Part shown: piece by piece, positions 9,589-21,042 of the stretch
Layout: every line of letters begins with the position of its first letter
How positions within the stretch are numbered: position 1 is the stretch's first letter
Origin: Cryphonectria parasitica EP155
Taxonomy: Eukaryota > Ascomycota > Sordariomycetes > Diaporthales > Cryphonectriaceae
Reading direction: 5' to 3'
NCBI RefSeq assembly: GCF_011745365.1
Contig: NW_024468918.1
Span: 124,001-188,000, forward strand
DNA length: 64,000 nucleotides
Program-made: the position numbers and the translations under genes
Notes under the pieces: model-generated
Seen by the model: the letters and a program-made list of their open reading frames with translations, nothing else
The model's database searches: none
Told to the model about the DNA's origin: nothing

Positions 9589-11837
9589 ATGGCAGCACTC
9601 CCTCCTCCCCCACCGCCGTTCGATCGTTACGTCGTCATCCACGTAGCTACAACATGCGATGAACATGGTGTCTACGTTACAAAGGACTCGGCCGAGGTCA
9701 TTGAGATTGGCTGGATCCTGGTAGACGCGAAGACTCACGAGGAGGTAGGCAATTTCCCCTTGCATCCCGACTTGACTGCTCCTCCTAAATGGAGGTCACC
9801 GTCCCAATTCACCCTCGGCACAGAGCTAACACAATTGGTCCTGACTGCTAGCTACACCACGAAAGTGTGCTTGTGAAGCCTGTCAACACCCCAATAACCC
9901 CTCTCTGCAGTAAGTTTCGGCGCCACTTTCACCGTGCACAGGCACAGTCCATTCCCTCCTCCTTACTTGCATCGAGGACATCCCAGCTAACCATTTTCCG
10001 CCTTCGTATAGCGAGCCTGACGACCCTGACATGGGAACACGTGAGAAATGCTGGTAGCTTTAGGGACGCCATCAACCGCTTCGACTCGTTTGCTCAGGAA
10101 CAGCTCAACTCGCAGAACCTCGACTTCGTCTTCGTCACCTTAGATGCGTGGGACCTGCGCGTCCAGCTCCCTCGGGAGGCTCGCGACAAGGCCGTGGTGC
10201 TGCCTCCGTACCTTCAGCACTCACGGACCTTTGACCTCCGAACAGAGTACCAGAGATGGCAGCAGCATCACCCTGAGTCTCTCCCCTTTGGCCCGTCCTC
10301 GCTGGCCAATATCTGCGCGGCCCTGGAGGTAGAGGCCGTTCAGTCGAGTGCGCCTATCAAGCACAATCTGCCTTTCCACCTGCAGGCCCTTGCTCCCGCC
10401 TCTCCTCGCCGCGCCATGGATGAGGCGGTCACTCTGACCCGGGTCCTCCGTGGTCTCATCCGCAAGTCACAGCCTGCGAGCGAACATCCCGATGTTCTGA
10501 CTCGCCCCATGGACGCCCGCGCTGATGTGAGGGCCTTCCTTTCGGAAAGGTCCAAGGTTCTTCATATGTCAGGTCTGCCTCACGATACGACGCAATCTGA
10601 GCTGGAGAGCTGGTTCACCCAGTTTGGTGGCCGCCCTATTGCCTTCTGGACTCTCCGTACCCCGGAACAGCACAAGCCCACGGGCACCGGATTCGCCGTC
10701 TTCTCCAGCCACGAGGAAGTAAGTTGGTTCAGTCCCCTCGCGCCGTCGGATCCTCAATTTCTTGGCGTATCTCGCTTGGACACCGCCCTCGTCTACCTGC
10801 GGCAGGCCCGCGTAGTGCCACATCCCCTGCCCCCCTCCTCTCCCCTTAGGCCCAGTGGCACTTCGTTCCCTATACATGACGACGCATGAATCAGGCTAAC
10901 CGACGTCCTACTACTGCAGGCAGCTGAAAGTCTGTGCATGAATGGACGGGCTCTGAACGAAAAGGCGATTGAGGTCTCACCCTCGTCGAGCCGGGTTCTG
11001 GACCGGGCCCAGGAGATACTGACTCCGTTCCCTCCTAGCAAGAACCGACCCCGACCTGGCGATTGGACATGCCCCTCCTGCGGGTTTTCCAATTTCCAGC
11101 GTCGCACGGCCTGCTTCCGCTGCTCTTATCCAGCTGTCAGCGCGGGCCCGACTGGCGACATGGGCTATGGTTACGGCTACGGGCCGCCGGCCATGATGCC
11201 GCCACCTCACCACGTTGGCCATCACGGGCATATGGGCCATGGTGGCCGCATGGGAGGCAGTGGTGTCGTCCCTTTCCGTGCAGGTGATTGGAAATGCGGT
11301 AACGAGGTCTGCGGATACCACAACTTCGCCAAGAATGTATGTTGTCTCCGCTGTGGTGCCAGTCGCCACAATGCGGCTGTGGTTGCCGACTCTGGGTACC
11401 CGACGCCCATGGACACCCCGTCATCATACAGCATGAGCCAAGGATCCATGGGGGGCACCCCCGGGCCCGGCCCTTTTGGCGGCGGCAGTGCCTTTGGCTC
11501 CGGAGGTGGCTATGGCCAGCAGTTTGGCGGGCCCCCCAGCACCTACGCCCTGCCCTCTGGTATCGGTGGAGGCGCTGCTCCTTATCCGTCCCTCAACACC
11601 CACTTTGGTCCGACTCCGGGGTCGCACTCTGCAGGCCCTTTTGACAGCCGCGCCGCCGAAGCCGCTTTCCAGTCCGCACAGAACGGCCCTGCCTCGGCTG
11701 GGCCCTCCAACAACTTCTACAACGCTGGCGAGAGCGACCCTTTTGCTTTTCTTTCTTCCGGAATTGGCGGACTCACCGTCAGCGGCAATGATGGCCGACA
11801 GAACGGCGGCGGTGCACCTGGCAAGTCACCGGCCTAA
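9589..11837 (+). CDS. Nrp1-like RNA-binding protein: pseudo-exonuclease, RRM, two RanBP2 zinc fingers
   Basis: Exons 9589-9744, 9852-9909, 10012-10718 and 10920-11837 join in phase to about 612 aa. Residues about 13-205 have the order of an Eri1/3'hExo-type DEDDh exonuclease (YVVIHVATTCDE, EVIEIGWILVD, FVTLDAWDL, then AMDEAVTLTRVLRGLI). The catalytic first motif has HxA where DxE is expected, and the late His is replaced, so this part is probably inactive. An RRM follows (about 252-327, RNP2-like VLHMSGL, RNP1-like GTGFAVFS), interrupted by intron 3. Then come two RanBP2-type zinc fingers (about 353-380 and 429-460, W-x-C-x2/4-C-x3-N-x6-C-x2-C) and a Gly/Pro/Ser-rich tail. The order RRM plus RanBP2 fingers matches yeast Nrp1, a stress-granule-associated protein of unknown molecular role. 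It likely binds single-stranded RNA in the cytoplasm. Confidence 0.9.
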
Positions 11838-12340
11838 ATTTTACATGTACAGATGCCAGATTGGCAAAAAAAACACACACAAAGACCTGTTCGAAAAAGA
11901 ATGGTTCTGTTTCACCTTGTGCCTATATTTGGGAATGACAACATAGAGTCAAACATCTTGTGGTTCGAAGCCCGGGGCAATGGGTGGCTGGCTTTGGGGA
12001 ACCATTTATGGGTACGGTGGGAGGGGAGTACATTTGGCATTCGGGTGGTGCTAAGGATTCAAACGGGTTAAAAAGCAAATGGTGTGGGTGTGTGGTGCGG
12101 ATCGGAAAGACAAAAGAACCTGCTTGCCGGTGTGCGCTGCGAAGACTTCCATACCCTGTCATTAATTTTCCTTGCGTTTTCACCGATTTATCCGTCTGTT
12201 TCTGGCTATTTCCTACTCCACCAACTGTTTTCCTCTTATTCTTTTTCATTCCAACCAAGGTGGACAACAATATATGTATGGTGTAGGGAAAGGAACTTCT
12301 GTGTGGCAGCGTGGCGCGGCCCCGGGGTGGATTTATGTAT

Positions 12341-12360
12341 CTGTCTGTCTGTCTGTCTGT
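12341..12360. repeat. (CTGT)5 microsatellite
   Basis: Five perfect CTGT units in the 3' flank of the Nrp1-like gene, followed by GTGTGTC. Confidence 0.9.
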
Positions 12361-13041
12361 GTGTCTAGTGGATTTTTGGATGGATATGGGAAGGGAAGGG
12401 GGCACAGGTCAGGCAGTTCAGGTCTTGAAGAAAGCCGGCAGGCTTGGTGATGACGGGTTTGTCAGGTTTTCGGTCCGCATCAGCGTGGAGTGAAAGGGGG
12501 GCTTTGGAGACGGGGAGGGGTTGAGGAATATTTTTTTGCCGGCCTTGGGCTCGAATGGGCGAGTAAAGCCGACGGACGGTCTCTTTTTGTTTTTATTACG
12601 GAATAGAGTGCAACTTGTTTACTTTGTCGTACATTTTATTCACACGCTCATTACCTAATTTTCGTCTCAATGCTGTTGTTCTCCAGTTCCGCATATTACG
12701 TTGCGAACGAATGAGGTTTGGGTATTTCGTCTTCCCTCGAGTGGTGGCCTTTTCTAGAACCAAAAACAGTTGTCATTCCCTCTTGACAAATGGATGACGA
12801 TTTCACTATATGTTGCATAAATGCATACTTGACGCCTTTGAGTAACTACACTGCTGTATGGTTGTCTACGTTAAGCAAGTACTTACAAAGCAGATCACGA
12901 GACAGAAAGAGAGGGAAAGGGGGGGGGGGGTTAAATTAGCCTTTGAGAAGCGATTACCCTTTGGAGGCCGTCAAGCGGCTCTTTGTGCTTGTCTTGATGT
13001 GCTAGGCAGACTGCCTAAGGGTGAAGATTTGGTTTGATATT

Positions 13042-13066
13042 TGGTGGTGGTGGTGGTGGTGGTGGT
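13042..13066. repeat. (TGG)8 microsatellite
   Basis: About eight perfect TGG units in the convergent intergenic region. Confidence 0.9.
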
Positions 13067-13321
13067 AAGTCTTGTTGACTCAAGGGTTACACATACAGGG
13101 GGGAAAACAGGACGTCGGGTACCTGGTTGGATATATTTTGGAATAACAGAATGCATTTGTTTTTATTTTTCCTTTATTTTTGGCTTTTAGTCAAAGTGAC
13201 AGCGACGCGATCACCAGGAATAGACATGAGTCAAAACTTGAGAGCTTTGTAACCACAAGTGCTGACCTTTTCGAAATATCAATTTTGCCTTCCTCACGTG
13301 TGGATAACGAGGTACACACAT

Positions 13322-13324
13322 ACA

Positions 13325-13371
<47 letters not shown>
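13322..13371. repeat. Compound (AC)10(AG)15 microsatellite
   Basis: A perfect AC run (13322-13341) turns directly into a perfect AG run (13342-13371). It lies about 300 bp past the stop codon of the kinase gene and would be a useful length marker. Confidence 0.95.
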
Positions 13372-13372
<1 letters not shown>

Positions 13373-13668
13373 CCGGCCTGTATCATCAGACACACATATT
13401 TTTTTCTTATTGAAACAGCACTCGATGTTGGAACCAACCGCACTCATTGTTTCACAATCCATACTACACGCTCGAGACTGCAACCGATGTTGCAATACTA
13501 AGCAGAAGAAGAAAAGGCACAATGAGAGGTTTCAACGTCGCAAAGACTGCTTATTCCTGCTAAGCAACGCCAGATATAGCATCTATTCTCTGCCTGCGAG
13601 CCTCGGCGCTGGTTCGGAGCTTGCCAAAGAACATCGCCGTTCCCGCTCCTAGTGGTAGTGGTGGTCAT

Positions 13669-16600
13669 CTAAGCGCCCTTCTCGACATGCAGACGCTTGG
13701 AGTCACGGTTGCCATCGCTCGTTTCGGGCGGTCTCTTCTTGGAGTCTTTGCTCTCGGCCTTCTCAGCAGCCTTCCGGGCCTCTCTTTCCTTCTTCTCATT
13801 CTCACGCCGTAGTGCCTTGGATTCAAACTCATGCCAGTCGCCCTCGATCTCTTGGAGCCTTTTTGAATGAGAGGTTAGCAATGGGAGACTGGTCAACACA
13901 AGGAAAGGGAGGAAAGAAGAACGGCGAAGGTGAAGAAAAGAAAGAAGAAAGGAATGGAAAAGAAGAAAAAAAAGGAGAGGGGAAGGGGGGCATACTCAAT
14001 TACTTGCCGCGGAGCCGGTGCCTCCGTGGTAAAGTAAGGGTGCTCCAGCACCTCGGCTGCGGTTGGCCGTTTGGCGGGATCGTAACGAAGCATCTCGATC
14101 ATGAGATCGAACGCGGCAGGCGGCAGTTTATCCTTGTATTGCTCCTCAAACAGGTTCGGCTTCCTTAAACCAGGTCGCAAGAGCTCAAACCATGGCATGT
14201 CGATCAGGCCTGGCCAGTCAGACTTATGTGGCGTGCCAAGGACCGAGTAGATCTTGTCCAGTTGGCTGATCTCGCCGCCGTCACCCGCGAAGATCGCTCT
14301 TCGTGTAAAGATCTCGATCATGACGCAGGCGGCACTCCATATATCCACGGCAGGGCTGTACTGCGTCTCGCCGAGGAGCAGCTCTGGAGGTCGGTACCAT
14401 ATGGTAATGACTCGGTTGGTATAGTCGAGTTGGTGTCGCTTTGCGTAGAAGCGGGCCAGACCAAAGTCTGCGAGCTTGAGGATGCCGTCGCTGCTGACCA
14501 AAATGTTGGCCGCTTTGATGTCTCGGTGCAGGACGCCGCGCTGGTGCAGGTAGTCGAGAGCCTCGAAGAGCTGTTTGGACAGGTGCTTCCTGTGTGCCGC
14601 ATTGAGCTTAAAGGTTGGGTGATTGAGAAGGCCCGTCAAATCGTGCGACATGTACTCAAAGACCATATAGCACTCGTTTCTTTCCACCATCACTTCCAGC
14701 AGGGCGACGATGTTGATATGCCGCAGGGACTGCAAGAGCTTGATCTCTCGGACAGCCGTCACAGGGAAGCCGTCCCTCTCACCCTCCATGCGTATCCTCT
14801 TCAGGGCCACCAGGTTCTTGGTGTAGACGTGCAGAGCTTTGAAGACCTTGCCGTAGGTTCCAGCACCGATCACGGATTCGTTGCCTGGCTTGCGGAAGTA
14901 GACGGAATCGGATCCAATCAGATCATCCGGAAGGGTAGGCCTCGGTTTCAACCGCTTCATCTTCTTCTTCACCATGCGGACTCGAGGTGCCCTAGGGGCT
15001 TGTTCCCTGTGGTGCTCCTGACGTTGTTGTCTCTGCTGGCCAGCGGCCTTAGCTGCGCGTGGCTCGGTCGGCACATTTCGGGGCAGGTCTCGAGATTCTG
15101 CGGGTTGCTTGGTATGCAGACTGTCTCGGTCCCGGCCGCTTTTGACATCTCGAGGATGATCATGGCGGCTCGGCTCATTGGGAGGCTCTCTTCTTGCCGG
15201 CGCGCTAAACTTGGACGAGATTTCGAGCTTCGGCGTCGCGACTGGGGCTTTTGGGGCCGACTTGAGCGCAAAGCTGATCTTCTTCTCCGCTGCAGGGCCG
15301 GTCGGTGGCTGCCGATTGGGTGGAGGCATCGGCTTCGTCTCGTTCTTGTCGTCTCTCGTGCTGTCCTCAACCTGTAGGTCTTTGGGGGGCCTGAAGGGGT
15401 TCTCACCCTCTTGGGTCCCAGCATCAGCCTTTGCCAAACTATGCTCACCAGAGGTGGACGTGGCCTGAGGCGTTGCACGACCTGAGCTTGTATCGTCCGG
15501 CTGGCTCGATGCAGCTCGAGAACCACTTCCCCCCGAGCCCCAGTGTCCACTCTTGAAGCCACCTCGGCCACCTCCGCGACCAGATCCTGCACTATTGCCT
15601 CGATGAAACCCGCCAGATGAGCCCCTGTACCCGCGACCAGAGGAGAATTGTGCGCTGGGACCCGTGGGGGTGCCTATCGGAGGGGAATTGGCCTGGCTTC
15701 CCTGGAAGTGGGCTGCGGGGGCAGTTGGGGTGTAACCGTTTTGCGAATATTGTGATTGAAATTGGCTATGTTTGGAGTTAGTTGATGTCATGATTCAATT
15801 TTTTAATTTTTTTTTTTAATGAAGAGGTGGTAGAAGAAGAACTTACTTTGGAGGAGAGGACTGCTGCTGTCCGCTCCAGCTGCCTCTACTGTTAGGATAA
15901 GACGACTGGGCGGGAGGTGAGGTCTGAAATGAGGAGCCGGAAGCAGCGTGGGTAGGCGAATTTGAGAAGTTCCTCGGATCGTTTGAGCTCTGATTGTAGG
16001 GACCCCTCACGGAATATTGGCCGCCGTAGGCCCCACGAAAATTTCCTCGGCCTGACATATCGATCTCGGTGCTGTTTGCACCGGAAGCTGGCTCAAATGC
16101 GCCTCCTGCACGCCAGGACCGATCCCGTATGTCTCTTCTTCTTCTTCTCCTCTGGGGAGATCGTCGTCGCCGCTCTCGGGGTGGTGATTCGGGTGGCGGC
16201 GGCGGGGGCCAATCGAGGCTGTCGCTGCTGAGATGCAGCGTATGATGGCCTGTCGAGATTGCGCCTTGTGTCGGTGAACCTCGTCCTCCCGGCGGAGGCG
16301 TCCAGCGTTGTGGGATGGAAGCAGGATGACGACGATTATAGGAAGATGGGGGAGGGCTTCGAGAACGGCGAGTGAGCCTTCTGTGTCCGAGAGGGATGAG
16401 GTTGGGATTCTCGGTAGAGTCTTGAACGATCCCTGGAGAGGGTGACCGTTTGCGGGCCAGCGAGCGCTGTGGCGGGCTGGCAAATTCCTTGTACGGGAGC
16501 CACTGTTCACGGCGCGTCAGGGATCGCTGCCGTGAGATGGAGGAGTTCTCTGGCTTGTCGATGTAGGAGGACTGCCGTGCAGCGTGTGTGCCCCAACCAG

Positions 16601-17258
16601 GCCTCGATGGACTGGGCTCCCGCCGAGGATTCCGGAGTGGCGACTGGGCTCGAGAAGGACCGCGGCTCCTCTGTCGATTGGAGGGTGCCGGAGAGGATGA
16701 TCGTAGGAGGAACTGACGGGAGTCTTCGACGTCGAGCGCAACGCTGGGATGGTGGGGAGAGGTGGTGTCGTGTTCGGGTGGAGGTGCAGCCTTGCGGCCA
16801 CGAAATCCGTGCCGAGGATCTAGGTCACGCACCGGCGAGGATGGGTTGATCCGGCGTCGAGGACGGCCTCTGGCGTGGTCTCGAGATCGATAACGATGAT
16901 CCTGAGCAGTCTTTGAAGATGGACCAGGGCTGGGTGAGGCTATTTGAGGCCCTTTGGAACGAGGGGACCCGCCACGATATCTGATTTGGGCGGTTGGTCG
17001 GTCGCCTGCGCGAGAGACTCGCCTCTCCGGACCGGGATGTCTCGTCCGTTCGTCGACACCGGGGAGTGCAGTGGGTTGGGTTGATGGGGAGGAATGAGGT
17101 GGTGCAGAGACCTTCCTCACGCCTGCGCTGTCTCTGCTTCTCAACGTGTGGTCGCTGCCGACAGCAGGGTGGTGGTGGCGGTCGTATGGCGTTGCATAGT
17201 GGCCATGTCGAGGGCGGCGCGGGTGGGTGGAGGACAAATGCCTGGGCGGGAAATGCAT
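13669..17258 (-). CDS. CTK1: CTD kinase catalytic subunit, Ctk1/Lsk1 (CDK12-like), 3 exons
   Basis: Exons 17258-15847, 15765-13996 and 13858-13669 join in phase to about 1123 aa. The first 760 residues are disordered and rich in Arg/Ser/Pro with RS-type stretches, then Gly- and Gln-rich. The kinase domain runs from about 765 to 1060: glycine loop GAGTYGKV (771-), VALKRI lysine, PVTAVREI helix in the PSTAIRE position, HRD with catalytic Asp at about 886, LADFGLARFY, and the VITIWYRPPELLLG activation segment. These are marks of the Ctk1/Lsk1/CDK12 group, which phosphorylates Ser2 of the RNA polymerase II C-terminal repeats during elongation, together with a cyclin. The last exon adds a charged Glu/Lys/Arg helix. 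The intron between exons 1 and 2 has a clear CTAAC branch site. The start at 17258 is the first ATG of the open frame. Expected in the nucleus. Confidence 0.93.
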
Positions 17259-20115
17259 TTTTGATTTTTAGTGGCCGACGAAGGCAGTCGCTTGCCCGGT
17301 TCAGTGTCTGTGCCAGGATTCGGCGGCTGTAGCCGCTCTTAGACGCGCTGGACGGCTAGGCGGACAGGGCCCTTTTGCTGGCTCCAGACCTGCTGTACTC
17401 TTGGGCCAGATGTGAGCTGTCAGCGCCCGCTGTGTCCTGCTCATGCAGCCAGAATTTTGACGCGGCTTGCGCAACAGGGTGACAATTGTTAATCAAAGAA
17501 GAAGAAAAAGAGGTCGAAGACGTTGAGATAGTAGATGACAAGAAAGTTGGGTGAACGGATGGAAAAGGCAAGAGAAATAGAGCCTGTTCCTCGAAAGACT
17601 GTTAGCCAGCAGACAATGACTCGAATGCGACCACACACGCCGTTGTCTCGATGTCTTCGATGTTGTTGTTGTGGTGAGGGTGGTGGTTGTTGCTGTTGCG
17701 CACCCTGCTTTTGTGGTTGAGTTTTAATTTGCGACCTGCCAGAAGGTGCGCGAATCTTAGTAAAATGAAAAATTCCTCCAGGGTTGTAAAATGCTGTAAA
17801 TGACCAGAGGATAGAGGGAAACGGGTCGGTCAACGTGGTGGAGGCAGATGATTGTACTGCGCGCGGCGTGAACGAGTGAATGGAGAGCCTCCGCAGGACA
17901 CCAACAACGTGGCCGTCGCGCATCAAAGGTGCAATGTGCGTTTTCCACACAAGCGCGCGTCCCGTAACGCGTCGTCTGCAAGCATCCAAGCCCAGACTCC
18001 AGGTCCTGGGTAATCAGCCCGCAGCAGCGAAAATTGCCGGCGATCATAAAGCCTCGGGGGTGTGCGTGCAAGCGTCTGGACCTCAAGCTGCACGAGGAAC
18101 GGATCGTCTACCTAGAGCTCGAGCGTCGACTTGACCAAGCTTAGGATCCGCAAGCCCGTGCCATGTGCTTCTCCTGCCCAAGATGCCTCCCTCCCGCTGC
18201 GCTGTCACGTTCAACAGGGTCGAGCAGGTACGCCTTTCTGCGGAATCGACGCCTACCCAAACAAAGAAGGGCAGAGCACAGCTCCCCTTGTGCCGGCCTT
18301 TTGAGCCCCTCATCCAATTTCCACAGCCAGCATTCAAACCTCAACCTTTGTGACTGTCATCTGAGGCGAGTGCTCCGGGGTCACAGGACTAAAGGTGCAC
18401 CCACCCTGCCCGCCTGTCCGCCCGGAAAAGGCCTCAAGCATTTGAGGAACCAGTGCCTCAGTCTCAAGTAGCAAGAATATCTACGTAGGTCGAATATAGT
18501 TTACGAAAGCCCCGATGTATAGCAGCCTCGACAACCGGCCACAGTGGTCACTCCAAACGAGCGTTGAAGGCTCTGGAGGCGATGACTTGAGCGCCCCGCC
18601 GCTTAAGCCGGTTTGTTTAATCGTGCACGACAATAGTCGCGGTTGTCGATGGTTCCTCTGCAACGATCCGTGCACTCTCAGTTTTGTCAACCCAAGACAC
18701 GTAGCATCCAGACCCAACAGCCCAAAATACCGCATCGTGGCGTCATAGACATTCTCGGGACAGTAAGGAATTCCCCGAAAGGAGGCGCGAAAGAGGATCA
18801 TGCTGCTAATGTTTTGGGTACTGCGTGCACGCTTCCTGCGCTGCGTGACGTGGACACCAGCCTGTCATCTTTGCACGTTGCCGGCTTGCATCCCAAATTA
18901 CCGAGCATGCGACAGCATCGGTAACGTATTCAGCCGTTCTGGCCACACGACTGTCTTTCGCCGAGAGACTTGAGCCTCGAAAATTGCGAACCTCCAGACA
19001 GCAATCTGATGACGACGAACAGGTCTGGTGTCATGATAGAAGACACACTGGGAAGCCCCAGAGGTGCCTCATGCGATGTGTAAACCAGCAAGGACCATGC
19101 TCGCAGGGTGAATGCACCTGTCTGCCTCCCATGCAACCTTCATCGTCCTCCTTTTGCACTGAGCTTGACCTCAGTATCTCTGCATATCCTATGCCATGTG
19201 TGTAGGTGGTGTGCGCATAGCAGATGTAGACATCGTTGCGAGTTTATCTAATCTGGCTGTGGCTTTTTGCAGTTCGTGAACGGGTGGGTTGTTGCAAGGC
19301 TGAGGAGTTGACGAACGACCCGGCCACGGTAATCTCCCAAATCAACCCATACTCAATCCGATCACCAGTTCCAAGGCACACTCAGGCGTTATGGGCGAGT
19401 AAAAGCCGGTTGATCGGATGGTCTGGCTTTTGTAGAGCAGCAGTCCGCCAGACGGTTGATGGGTTGCAGCCATACTTGATGTGGATGGGTATGGGCTGAG
19501 GTCGTTGGTGTGGGGGTCGGGAAGTTGTAATGATCGGTCGAGACAGTGCTTCACACTTGACATCTTCAGCCTAGGTGCACGGACCATAATCCGACCCGAA
19601 CCCTGATAAGCTCGTCCGGTTGAACGCGTCAGGGCATGCAACGATGCCATTTTGTCTCAATTCAAGACAGTTCTATAATTTTACAATGCAATTAGAAAGA
19701 AGGAAACAAGTTTATAAGCACAGACAATTTTTCTTCTTCCATTTTGTCTCTGTTCTTTTGGGTCTACACAATAAACTACCTTCATTCGCATTATGTTTGT
19801 CTGGTTACTGCCTGCAGCCTACCAGCCAGGTCTCTCATGCCTGCTAACGACCTATAATATAATATATGAAACCTCTCTTCCTGCGATAATGATGACCTAC
19901 GCAGGCCTGACCAGTGTATATAGCACAAAGAAGAGGGGCTTGGGAGGGAATGAAGATCAAAGACGCCTACCTCGGTGGTGGGTATGACAGACATCCCCCC
20001 CCCCCACCCCCCAAAAAAGCCCTGGCAAGCCGGAAGTGACCTCTACAACTTTTAATTCTGGCATCGAAGATGGGTGATGGACTACTGTACCGGTATACTG
20101 ACCTGCCGAACCTAC
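17259..20115. other. 2.9-kb intergenic region with no supportable gene
   Basis: It lies between the kinase promoter and the 3' end of the zinc-knuckle gene. The kinase leader (17259-18000) contains a run of GTT/GGT repeats near 17655-17700. A run of 13 C followed by ACCCCCC lies near 19995-20012. Many 60-100-codon frames exist on both strands, none with a motif. Confidence 0.5.
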
Positions 20116-21042
20116 CTAGAGGAGCGTGGCATCCTCATAAGCCTGGGCTTTCTTTGGGCACCAGTTTAACACCATCCCTTGCTCGATGATCGCTCTATCC
20201 CTATCCGAAACCCACATTCTCTGACCGTTCTGCGAGAGGAGATTAGATGCACTGTTATGGATACACCACTCAGAGGACCAGCCGGGGCAGCTGCACATAA
20301 GCACGTCCTCTTCCCAGTCGACCATGTATTCGTCCAACGCGGTCTCTCGGAACTCTTGGCCTTGATACCAGCTGCTCTTGAACATCTCCTGGCGAACGAG
20401 CCTCAAGGGCTGCTGGTAGGCCGTGCCGTTGCCGAGGTAGTCCTTTGCGCTACCAACGAGGGGCCTGAGCCAGATCTGTGGCTTAGAACCGCCCTGTTGC
20501 CGTTGGGACTTGAGGTGAGGGTTCTTCTTGTGACATGTGTCCTCCCGGTGCCCTTTCTTGGAGCAGAATGTGCAGGAGTTGTTAGCATTGGATGTTCGCT
20601 TGGACTTGGTGTTGTCGTTCTTGTTGTTTGTCCGCTGATGATTATTTTGATTCCTCAGGCCCTGGTTCTTCTGGAAGCACTGAGCCACATTATGTCCCGA
20701 CTTGTTGCAAAAATCGCACCTCAGACTCTGCGGGTTCTGATTCCGGTTGTTCCCGTTCTGATGATGTTGTTGAGGCCTTCCATTCTGGTTGGCCTGGGGA
20801 TTCTTCGGATTTTGGGGGTTGAAGAAGCACTTATTTGAAGGGTGGTTGTTCTTCCCACACCACGAACATGGGTTTCCGTTGCCGTTGACGTTATCTTGAC
20901 CTCCGTTATTGCTGTGAGCCCGTCTGTGTGAATGTTTGTTGCTGTTGTTGCTGCCGCTGCCGTTACTGCTGCGGTTGTTTCCGTGGTTGTTATTGTTGTA
21001 TCCTCTGCCACTCCCGTTACCTCCTCTTCTGCCACGGTTCAT
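20116..21042 (-). CDS. Asn-rich protein with three CCHC zinc knuckles (308 aa)
   Basis: A single uninterrupted frame of 308 aa. Residues 1-58 are rich in Asn, Gly, Arg and Ser, with an RG-type start (MNRGRRGGNGSGRGY). Three perfect zinc knuckles of the form C-x2-C-x4-H-x4-C lie at residues 59-72, 109-122 and 157-170, separated by Asn/Gln linkers. This is the spacing found in retroviral Gag and in cellular RNA-binding proteins such as Gis2/CNBP. The C-terminal third (about 195-308) is of ordinary composition, with several Trp and Cys residues (CSCPGWSSEWCIHNSASN). I do not recognise this part. Single-stranded nucleic-acid binding is the likely activity. It could be a domesticated Gag-like gene, but no protease or polymerase lies nearby. 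The Asn-rich linkers may promote condensate formation; that is inference. Confidence 0.75.
   Translation of the reverse strand: MNRGRRGGNGSGRGYNNNNHGNNRSSNGSGSNNSNKHSHRRAHSNNGGQDNVNGNGNPCSWCGKNNHPSNKCFFNPQNPKNPQANQNGRPQQHHQNGNNRNQNPQSLRCDFCNKSGHNVAQCFQKNQGLRNQNNHQRTNNKNDNTKSKRTSNANNSCTFCSKKGHREDTCHKKNPHLKSQRQQGGSKPQIWLRPLVGSAKDYLGNGTAYQQPLRLVRQEMFKSSWYQGQEFRETALDEYMVDWEEDVLMCSCPGWSSEWCIHNSASNLLSQNGQRMWVSDRDRAIIEQGMVLNWCPKKAQAYEDATLL

Larger units (their letters stand above)
11838..13668. other. Convergent intergenic region rich in simple repeats
   Basis: It lies between the 3' ends of the Nrp1-like and CTD-kinase genes. It holds several microsatellites (listed separately) and a G run near 12918-12930. 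No gene is seen. A GGTTCGAAGCCCGG near 11962 resembles a tRNA B box but has no tRNA fold around it. Confidence 0.5.

Noticed and set aside
11950..11990. tRNA-like B box GGTTCGAAGCCCGG
   Set aside because: No matching A box, acceptor stem or anticodon arm could be folded around it.
14226..15377. 383-codon frame opposite the CTD kinase
   Set aside because: It is the exact complement of the kinase coding frame; no independent motif.
19335..19490. Possible second inverted-repeat element
   Set aside because: CCCATAC- and CCGATCA-type segments recur in inverted order, but matches are only about 10 bases with no target duplication.
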